Source of the DNA: a bacterium UBP9_UBA1432
GTDB lineage: Bacteria > Vulcanimicrobiota > Xenobia > Xenobiales > Xenobiaceae
Direction of reading: 5' to 3'
Assembly (NCBI GenBank): GCA_002329445.1
Contig: DCTU01000315.1
Location: 7,274 to 16,458 of the forward strand
Length of the DNA stretch: 9,185 nucleotides
Of the stretch, positions 1-5,578 are shown piece by piece. The notes under the pieces are model-generated. The model did not search any database. It saw only the letters and a program-made list of their open reading frames with translations, and was not told the origin of the DNA. A program made the translations under genes and the position numbers. Numbering within the stretch: position 1 is the stretch's first letter; the number at the start of each line of letters is the position of its first letter.

Positions 1-93
1 GGCCGGAAACCTCGACCGAGCATCGTCGAGGGCCTTGGATGCCCCGCGCGGGTGCATCCCATGGAGCGGCGAGGCGACCGGCGCGGTCTTCAC
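1..93 (-). CDS. Possible 5' end of a further minus-strand gene (partial, unrecognised)
   Basis: A minus-strand frame beginning with GTG at 93 stays open for 31 codons to the edge of the window (MKTAPVASPLHGMHPRGASK, then ALDDARSRFPA). A GGGAG sequence lies five bases before the GTG, a reasonable ribosome binding site, and most codons end in G or C. An in-frame ATG at 57 is an alternative start without a visible binding site. The frame would begin 54 bases after the stop of the lipoprotein-like gene, so it could be the next gene of the same operon. No domain can be recognised in so short a piece, and the other two frames are also open here, so this is a tentative call. Confidence 0.25.
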   Translation of the reverse strand, partial: MKTAPVASPLHGMHPRGASKALDDARSRFPA

Positions 94-147
94 ACAGGCT
101 CCCAGACCCTGGGGAAGTCACCCTCCCGAGGCGCACGCCCCGACGGT

Positions 148-1467
148 TCAGGGCGTGACCGGAGGCGCTGGTGGAGGGAACTGGCTGGGCGGCACCACGG
201 ACATTCCCACCACGATGTCCAAGGCCAGGCCGGGGCCTGCGAAGGTCCGCTCATACTCCAACACCAGGCCCTCGGCCAGCCAGGCCTCCCCGCGAGCGGT
301 CCGCTGCCCATCCTGGTCGCGTTCGACGGGGCCCAGGGTGGCCACCATGTCGGGATGATGCTCACGGAAGGCGAGGAGGGGAACCCCCACCCCCAGTTGG
401 CCGGGAAGGCGAAAGCGCTCCGAGGTGGTCCGGACCCGGACCACCCGATGGGTCTGGGCCTCGAGGTCCACCTCCACGTCCAGGTCCGGCAGGTGGACTC
501 TGCGCAGGCCGTCCACCGGGGCTGGCAGGGATGCGGGCGGGTAGGCCGCAAAGAGCACGCGGCCTTCCAAGCCCAGTTCCACACCCGCCATCGAACGGCC
601 GGGGCGGACCCGCCAGCGCTCCTGCTCGCGTTGCGCCTGCAAGCGGCGCCGCTCGCGTTCCCAAGCCTGCTTGTTGGCCAGGATGGCCGCCTCGCGATCC
701 AGGCGCGCAAGCCACGAGGAGACCTGCGAGCGCAGCATCCCAGGCAGCGACTTCGAGCGGACGGCCGCGGACAGGTCCCGATGCGACGTCGACCCCGGAA
801 TGCGCTCGCCCGGATCCCTCTGAAGCCGCGCCAGGGCCAGCCACGCCCGAGCCTCCAGGTCGTCCCGCTCCTGGGCCACGACCGGCTCCAGGCCAGCGAT
901 CCCGGCGGCCAGGTCCCCGGCCTGGACCTGGCGGATGGCGGCGTCGCGCCGGCTCATCGGCAGCACGACCTGGACGGCTTGGACCACCCGATAGCGACCA
1001 TCCTCCTCTTCGTGAACCTGCTCGCCCACCATCCAACGCCCGTCGGGACCGACCTCGGCCAGGACCTCCTCGGGTGCCTGACGGGGGTCGAAGACCACCT
1101 CCAGCAGCAACGGCTTGTTTCCCGGAGCCCGGGCGACATCCAATGTCAGGAAGAAGCGTCCCCTGCGGACCGTCGAAGCCCCGTGGACCAGGCTACGGTC
1201 CGCATCCCGGATTTCCACAGAGACCGGGGCGGAATCCGGCAGCCGGGCGGTCCCCTCCAGGACCAGGATCTGGTTGGAGTCGTTGACCAGGTGGACCTCC
1301 ACGGAGGCCGGGAAGGACCCCAGCACCCCACAACCCCAGGCCAGGACCAGGCTGAAGAGAGAAACCAGGAAAAGGCTCCGCCCGAACGCAGCCCGGAGCC
1401 TGCGCCCGGTCAGGACTCGGGTGGAGACGGCCTCAGGCGCCCCGCAGGTCGCGGATGGCCGCGGCAT
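148..1467 (-). CDS. Probable lipoprotein or membrane-anchored envelope protein, unknown function
   Basis: 439 residues; I do not recognise a named family. The N-terminus has an arginine-rich stretch (R22-R30), a hydrophobic core (about 31-45) and Cys46 in the context LAWGC. This is an imperfect lipobox, with Ala at -3 and Trp at -2, so a lipoprotein or an uncleaved signal anchor are both possible. Next come a beta-rich segment (about 55-170, e.g. VEVHLVNDSN and RFFLTLDV), a short helical segment that could be one TPR-like hairpin (176-215), and a charged probable coiled coil (257-288, rich in R, E and Q). The C-terminal domain (about 320-424) has a GLGVG-type turn (GQLGVGVPL, 356-364), HPDMV and a GLVLEYERTF strand, as in small 'GxGxs' domains of uncharacterised bacterial lipoproteins (recalled, not searched). 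A proline-rich tail ends the protein. The ATG lies inside rpe, giving a 35-base overlap, with a weak GGAAGA upstream. An envelope role is inferred only. Confidence 0.8.
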   Translation of the reverse strand: MPRPSATCGAPEAVSTRVLTGRRLRAAFGRSLFLVSLFSLVLAWGCGVLGSFPASVEVHLVNDSNQILVLEGTARLPDSAPVSVEIRDADRSLVHGASTVRRGRFFLTLDVARAPGNKPLLLEVVFDPRQAPEEVLAEVGPDGRWMVGEQVHEEEDGRYRVVQAVQVVLPMSRRDAAIRQVQAGDLAAGIAGLEPVVAQERDDLEARAWLALARLQRDPGERIPGSTSHRDLSAAVRSKSLPGMLRSQVSSWLARLDREAAILANKQAWERERRRLQAQREQERWRVRPGRSMAGVELGLEGRVLFAAYPPASLPAPVDGLRRVHLPDLDVEVDLEAQTHRVVRVRTTSERFRLPGQLGVGVPLLAFREHHPDMVATLGPVERDQDGQRTARGEAWLAEGLVLEYERTFAGPGLALDIVVGMSVVPPSQFPPPAPPVTP

Positions 1468-2080
1468 AGTCCGGTCTTCCGAAGATCGCGCTGGCCGCGA
1501 TCAACACGTCGGCCCCCGCAGCCACGCACCGGGCGGCGTTGGTGGGATTGACGCCTCCGTCGACTCCCACCCGGATGGACCGGGGACCGAAGATCTCCCG
1601 AACCCGTCGGATCTTGTCCAACGCCGAAGGCAGAAAGGCCTGGCCCGAAAATCCAGGGTTGACGCTCATCACCAGGACGTAGTCCACGTCGTCCAGGACG
1701 TATTTCAGGAACTCCGGGCTGGTATGGGGGTTCATGGCCACTCCGGCCCTCATCCCGGCCTCGCGGATCGAGGACAGGACCCGCTGGAGATGGAGACAGG
1801 CCTCGACCTGGACGGTCAGGGTCCAGGTGCCCAACTCGGCGTAGGCCTGGACCACCTCTCCGGGGTTCTCGATCATGGTGTGCACGTCCAAGGGGCGCGG
1901 GGCACGTCCCTTCAGGTGCTGGAGGACCGGCGGCCCGAAGCTCAGGTTGGGCACGAAGTGACCATCCATCACGTCCAGGTGCAGCAGGTCTGCGCCGGCC
2001 TGACACACGGCCTGGACCTCCTCGCCCAGACGCCAGAAGTCGGCAGAGAGGATCGATGCGGAAATCAGCAGTTGGTTCAC
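1433..2080 (-). CDS. rpe: Ribulose-phosphate 3-epimerase
   Basis: 215 residues, the normal length for this TIM-barrel enzyme, which interconverts D-ribulose 5-phosphate and D-xylulose 5-phosphate in the cytosolic pentose phosphate pathway (or Calvin cycle). Family hallmarks are clear: SASILSADF (7-15) for the first strand, LLHLDVMDGHFVPN (32-45), LDVHTMIE (64-71), VLVMSVNPGFSGQ (135-147) and VDGGVN (173-178). The metal ligands are all present: His34, Asp36 and His67 at the usual positions, plus Asp174. Asp36 and Asp174 are also the expected acid/base pair. Two deviations stand out: Thr68 where DVHLM is usual, and Gln91 in TVQVEA where His is common. The GTG start at 2080 is supported by family length and by GGGAGAA five to ten bases upstream. 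It overlaps the PASTA gene stop by four bases (GTGA), so translation is probably coupled. Assignment is secure. Confidence 0.97.
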   Translation of the reverse strand: MNQLLISASILSADFWRLGEEVQAVCQAGADLLHLDVMDGHFVPNLSFGPPVLQHLKGRAPRPLDVHTMIENPGEVVQAYAELGTWTLTVQVEACLHLQRVLSSIREAGMRAGVAMNPHTSPEFLKYVLDDVDYVLVMSVNPGFSGQAFLPSALDKIRRVREIFGPRSIRVGVDGGVNPTNAARCVAAGADVLIAASAIFGRPDYAAAIRDLRGA

Positions 2081-3129
2081 AGCTTCTCCCGGCTCAAGAG
2101 CCTGTTGTTGAGGTAGGTCTCCACCTGGGCTCCGGGCGGCCCCGAAGCCCAGAGATCCAGAGTATTCCCGGCCATGTGGGTGCCGCGGTAGACCACGTCC
2201 TCCCCGGCCTCCGAAGTCACCACCACGCGCACCTGGTGCACGTCGCTGCCTGCAGGCAGTTCCAGATAGAGCCGCCGCTGGAGGAAGACCCGATTCCCGC
2301 TGGCACCCGCCGACACCTCGAATTCCACGGCCGAGCCCGGGGTCACCTCCGAGCCTCCTGGAGGCGCCTGGCTGAGAATCCTGCCGCGGGGGGCATCCTG
2401 ATGGACCGACCAGACCACGCCTCCCATGGCCAGATCGGCCTTCTCCAGGCGGGCGTCGACCTGCGAGAGTTGCTGCCCGACCAGGTTGGGGACGGCCACG
2501 GTGGCCACCCCGGCGCCCTTGTTGATCTGGACATCGACCGGGGTTCCCCGGCGCACCCCCTGGCCGGCCTGGGGCTTCTGGCCCACCACCGATTCGGGCT
2601 TGTCGGGCGCCTGCTCGGTGAAGCTCACCTTTCCCAGCGTCAGGCGGTGTTCGGAGAGCAGAACCCGGACCTCGCGCAGCGAGCGCCCCTTCAAGTCGGG
2701 CACCTGGATCAACTCGGGTCCCAGGCTGACGACGGCCAGGACCTCCCGATCCTTGCGGACCTTGCGCCCCGGCCTGGGGTCCTGGGAAATCACGATCCTC
2801 TCGGGGGTATTCCCGGTGTGACGGGTCTCTTCGATGCGCAGGCGAAGCCCCAGCGCCTCCAAGGCCTGGTTGGCCTCGCGGATGTCCTGGCCTTGGATGG
2901 CCGGGACCTCGACCTCGGCCGGAATGGCGAAGTAGGAACGGTAGACGGTGACCCCCAGGACCATCGAAAAAACGCAGGTCACCCCTACCAGCAGGGCCAG
3001 GACGACGGTGCGAACCGCCGACCACAGGAAGGCGGCGGCCTGCTGCCCGGCCACTCCACCGGGCGACTCCTCGCTCAGCCCCTCCAGACCCGGCTCGTCC
3101 TCTGCGTGATGGGTCGTTGTGCTGCTCAT
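2077..3129 (-). CDS. Membrane-anchored PASTA-repeat protein without kinase domain
   Basis: 350 residues. A short acidic, presumably cytoplasmic N-terminus (1-35) is followed by one membrane span (about 39-62) and three PASTA repeats at about 73-137, 141-205 and 211-275. Each begins with the typical VPxLxG-like motif (VEVPAIQG, IQVPDLKG, VAVPNLVG) and ends with a G-x-V strand; the characteristic Q-x-P-x-x-G turn is visible (SQDPRPG, GQKPQAG, SQAPPGG). PASTA domains are known to bind peptidoglycan fragments or beta-lactams. The last 75 residues form a further beta-rich domain (VRVVVTSEAGEDVVYRG, then VETYLNNRLL) like the C-terminal domain found after PASTA repeats in some Firmicute proteins. 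No kinase or penicillin-binding domain is present. The ATG at 3129 has GAGGTG close upstream, with short spacing. The gene lies between the PASTA kinase and rpe, and its stop overlaps the rpe start. A role as co-receptor or decoy for the kinase ligand is inference. Confidence 0.9.
   Translation of the reverse strand: MSSTTTHHAEDEPGLEGLSEESPGGVAGQQAAAFLWSAVRTVVLALLVGVTCVFSMVLGVTVYRSYFAIPAEVEVPAIQGQDIREANQALEALGLRLRIEETRHTGNTPERIVISQDPRPGRKVRKDREVLAVVSLGPELIQVPDLKGRSLREVRVLLSEHRLTLGKVSFTEQAPDKPESVVGQKPQAGQGVRRGTPVDVQINKGAGVATVAVPNLVGQQLSQVDARLEKADLAMGGVVWSVHQDAPRGRILSQAPPGGSEVTPGSAVEFEVSAGASGNRVFLQRRLYLELPAGSDVHQVRVVVTSEAGEDVVYRGTHMAGNTLDLWASGPPGAQVETYLNNRLLSREKL
2084..2090 (-). promoter_or_regulatory. 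Ribosome binding site that decides the rpe start
   Basis: On the minus strand GGGAGAA lies just before GTG 2080. It sits inside the last codons of the PASTA gene, and the stop and start overlap as GTGA. This supports the GTG start of rpe and suggests reinitiation by ribosomes finishing the PASTA gene. Confidence 0.6.
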
Positions 3130-3271
3130 TTCACCTCGTCCGCCCGGGTCCGGATGAACCGGCCCCGAAGGTGGGTTCCCGATCGACCGGATCGGGGTCG
3201 GCAGATCCCTGCCGGACGCTCGGAAAGCGACCTGGAGCTCTTGGCAAGGCGAGCCGATGCATCGGGAGGCC
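3130..3271 (-). other. 142-bp gap between kinase and PASTA gene, with two adjacent hairpins and a palindrome
   Basis: I see no convincing gene here. Structures in order of minus-strand transcription: a perfect 12-base palindrome CCGATGCATCGG (3254-3265) just after the kinase stop; a hairpin with CGGCAG/CTGCCG arms and a 4-base loop (3199-3214); and directly next to it a hairpin with CCCGATC/GATCGGG arms and a 5-base loop (3178-3196). Neither hairpin is followed by a T-run in the direction of transcription, so they are not canonical intrinsic terminators. They could stabilise the 3' end of the kinase message, attenuate read-through or mark an internal promoter region; GC-rich DNA also forms such stems by chance. 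No clear -35/-10 pair was found. Confidence 0.4.
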
Positions 3272-5356
3272 TCAGGGAACCCAACTTGCCGAGGGGGTTG
3301 GCGCCTCGGGCTCCGGCTCGGTCGGCGTCGCGACGGGCGTGGGGGCGGCCGGGTCGGCCACCGTCAAGTCCACGGCGGAACCGCGGGGCACCTCGATCCC
3401 CTGGGCGGGAGACTGCTCGAGAATTTCTCCGGGGGCGAAGTCTGCGGAAGGAACCCTGAAGACCTCCCCAACCTGCAGCCCCAGGGCTTCCAGACGCTCC
3501 CTGGCCTCTTCGACGGTCGCCCCCTGCAAGCGGGGCACCACCGCCGTCTGGTGGCTGGCCACGTGGATCTCCGTCCCCGAGAGCGGTTGACCTGGGCCCG
3601 GATCCTGGCTCTCCACGGCATCCTCGGGGTTGGTCGCCCCCTCTACCACCAGGGTCAATCCTTGACGGGCCACGATTTCCCGAGCCTCCCGCAGGGACTT
3701 CCCGACCAGGTCGGGCGCCACCAACCCCTGCTGGCCCAAGGACAGGACCACGTAGACCTTCTGCCCGGCATCCAGGAGGGTCCCCGGCGAGGGGGTCTGC
3801 TCGAGAATGGAGTCGACCGCAACCGAGGCGTTTGGCCGGGTGCCTCGGACCACCAGCACAAAGCCCAGATCCGACAGAACCTTCTCGGCCTCTGCTCGAG
3901 GCATGCCTCGCAGGTCGGGAAGCTCCTTGGTCCCCGGTCCGCTGCTGACCACGGCCACGACCGTGGTTCCCCGGGTCACCTGCCCCCCGGGCGCGGGAGA
4001 CTGCCGGATGACCACGCCAGGAGGGATCTGCGAATCCGGCGTCCTGCTCTCTTCCAGGACCAGGCCCAGACGCGAGACCTCCTCCCGGGCACGCGAGAGC
4101 GTCAGCCCGGTCAGGTCCGGCACGGTGACCATCTCTCGTCCGCGGCAGACGATGACGTACAGAGCAGAGCCGCTGGCCACCCTCTGGCCAGGAGCGGGCC
4201 GCTGCTCCAGGATGGTGTCCGGTGGCACCTCTTCCGAAGGGCGCTGATCCTGAATCCGCAGGTCCAGGCCCAGCGAGGCGGCCTGCCTGCGGGCCTCCAC
4301 CAGCGAGAGCCCCACCAGGTTGGGCACCTCGACGCGTTCAACCGGGCGCAGCACCGACCAGACCACCCCCGCCAGAAGAGCCACCAGGGCAGTTCCAACC
4401 ATCAACCACAGCAGCCCTGCCCGCCGGGGCGGAGCCGGGTGACGACCGCCGTCGGCGACCTGGGGCGGCCGGGTGCCCCCAGGGAGCGGTGCCGGATTCG
4501 GCACCGGCTGGGCCCGGGTCAGGGTCCGGTCCATACGGACCCCAGAGCCAATCGTCTGGAGGGCGGCGAGCATGTCTGCCGCGGAGGGGAAACGCTCCTC
4601 GGGATCCTTGTTCAGGGCCTGGAGGACCAGATCCTCGAGATCCTCCGGAAGCCCAGGCCGCAATCCTGAAGGAGGAGCGGGTTCCTCGTTGACGTGTTTG
4701 AGGGCCAGTTGCACCGGATTCTCGGCCACGAACGGCAGCCGCCCGGTCAGCATCTCGTAGAGCAGGACCCCGACGGCATACAGATCGGCCGGGGCTCCGG
4801 CCTGGTCGCCGCGCGCCTGTTCGGGAGAAATGTATTGAACCGACCCCAGCATCTCGCCGGTCCGGGTCAGGGTGCGATCGCCCACCGCGCGGGCGATTCC
4901 AAAGTCCGAGACGCGAACCGTCCCGGACTGGTCCAGAAGGACGTTGCGCGCCGAGATGTCGCGATGAATCAAGCCGTGGCGATGGGCCTCCTGCAAGGCG
5001 GTCAGGATTCCCCTCGCGATCCGCAGGGCCTCGGGCACCGGCAGCGGTCCCGATCGGCTCAGCCGGGTGCGCAGGTCCTCGCCGCGGACCAGTTCCATGA
5101 TCAGGAAGATGCCCTCGGGGCTCTCCAGGAAGTCGAAGACCCCGACGATGTTCGGATGGGACAGGGTGGCCGCCGCCCGGGCCTCGCGACGGAAACGCTC
5201 ACACAGATCCGGGTCGCCTGCCACCGAGTCCAACAGGACCTTGACCGCGACCTCGCGGCCCAGGTGCAGGTCCCGCGCGCGGTAGACCCGCGCCATCCCT
5301 CCCTCCCCCAGGAGTTCAAGAATCTCATAGCGGCCAAAAATCTTCTTGCCCTGCAT
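3272..5356 (-). CDS. PASTA-domain transmembrane Ser/Thr protein kinase (PrkC/PknB type) with atypical catalytic loop
   Basis: Numbering is from the farthest start, GTG 5533 (753 residues). Kinase domain about 69-325: glycine loop GEGGMARV (76-83), VAVK with Lys98, helix-C Glu117, catalytic loop HRDISARN (190-197), DFG (210-212), activation-loop Thr221/223/225 and SPE (236-238). The usual Lys of HRDxKxxN is Ser194, and Arg196 recalls tyrosine-kinase loops (HRDLAARN). A proline-rich juxtamembrane linker (326-370) carries DRTLTR, as does the activation loop. One membrane span (372-394) precedes five extracellular PASTA repeats (about 401-465, 468-532, 537-600, 604-661, 664-726; the fourth is short) and a Thr/Pro-rich tail. 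I favour ATG 5356 (Met60, 694 residues). It sits nine residues before GRYEI, as is usual in this family, and the upstream 59 codons have more A/T-ending and rare codons. It has no visible ribosome binding site; GTG 5533 and ATG 5515 remain possible. The family senses cell-wall fragments and controls envelope growth. Confidence 0.95.
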   Translation of the reverse strand: MQGKKIFGRYEILELLGEGGMARVYRARDLHLGREVAVKVLLDSVAGDPDLCERFRREARAAATLSHPNIVGVFDFLESPEGIFLIMELVRGEDLRTRLSRSGPLPVPEALRIARGILTALQEAHRHGLIHRDISARNVLLDQSGTVRVSDFGIARAVGDRTLTRTGEMLGSVQYISPEQARGDQAGAPADLYAVGVLLYEMLTGRLPFVAENPVQLALKHVNEEPAPPSGLRPGLPEDLEDLVLQALNKDPEERFPSAADMLAALQTIGSGVRMDRTLTRAQPVPNPAPLPGGTRPPQVADGGRHPAPPRRAGLLWLMVGTALVALLAGVVWSVLRPVERVEVPNLVGLSLVEARRQAASLGLDLRIQDQRPSEEVPPDTILEQRPAPGQRVASGSALYVIVCRGREMVTVPDLTGLTLSRAREEVSRLGLVLEESRTPDSQIPPGVVIRQSPAPGGQVTRGTTVVAVVSSGPGTKELPDLRGMPRAEAEKVLSDLGFVLVVRGTRPNASVAVDSILEQTPSPGTLLDAGQKVYVVLSLGQQGLVAPDLVGKSLREAREIVARQGLTLVVEGATNPEDAVESQDPGPGQPLSGTEIHVASHQTAVVPRLQGATVEEARERLEALGLQVGEVFRVPSADFAPGEILEQSPAQGIEVPRGSAVDLTVADPAAPTPVATPTEPEPEAPTPSASWVP

Positions 5357-5578
5357 CGCCCGGAGGATTCTGACCGTCCCCTGGGACTCCTCCCCTGCGC
5401 CCCCTGCACTCGCTCCGGGTGGACGCGCAAGCCGGGTCTCGACAAGCAGGGAGTCTTCCTGGATTCCACGAAGGGTTGGGGACTGGTTCGGTCCCTGGGC
5501 GGTCTTCCGCCCCATGATCGAGCCTGGAGTCACAATACCCCGGGCGGATCAGGCCCCCGTCCGTGAGGAGAAGTTGAG
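5357..5578. promoter_or_regulatory. Divergent control region between kinase and TPR genes
   Basis: If the kinase starts at 5356, this 222-bp segment separates two divergent genes and must hold promoters for both directions. If the kinase starts at GTG 5533, only 45 bases are left. I could not find a convincing -35/-10 pair on either strand; a TCGACA at 5439-5444 is close to a -35 box but has no matching -10. Two hairpins stand side by side: GGGAC/GTCCC arms with a 7-base loop (5479-5495) and GGGCGG/CCGCCC arms with a 4-base loop (5497-5512), both in the leader of the TPR message. No T-run follows them on either strand. Promoter function is inferred from the gene arrangement only. Confidence 0.4.
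5565..5570 (+). promoter_or_regulatory. Ribosome binding site of the TPR gene
   Basis: GAGGAG stands eight bases before ATG 5579, a strong Shine-Dalgarno match that fixes the start of the TPR gene. Confidence 0.75.

Noticed and set aside
101..113. Hairpin CCCAG/CTGGG after the lipoprotein-like gene as a terminator
   Set aside because: Stem of only five pairs with a 3-base loop and no T-run; it also overlaps the likely binding site of the possible next gene.
52..1551. Plus-strand open frame (499 codons) opposite the lipoprotein-like gene and rpe end
   Set aside because: It crosses the rpe/lipoprotein boundary, is Arg/Gln/Pro/His-rich and has no domain; rpe on the other strand is certain.
2081..3025. 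N-terminal extension of rpe by about 315 codons in the same frame
   Set aside because: The extension is the out-of-frame shadow of the PASTA gene; family length and the GTGA overlap fix the start at 2080.
3131..3262. Small minus-strand frame of 43 codons in the kinase-PASTA gap, starting at ATG 3262 and ending just before the PASTA start codon
   Set aside because: It has many codons rare in this window (AGA, CCA, TCA), no ribosome binding site and no recognisable features. Its stop position near the PASTA start is compatible with coupling but is not enough to call a gene.
2056..4669. Plus-strand open frames (2056-3459 and 3257-4669) opposite the PASTA genes
   Set aside because: Both overlap secure minus-strand PASTA domains and show only shadow-type composition.
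5439..5467. Sigma-70 promoter with TCGACA as -35 for the TPR gene
   Set aside because: No hexamer at 16-18 bases distance resembles TATAAT; the best matches two of six bases.
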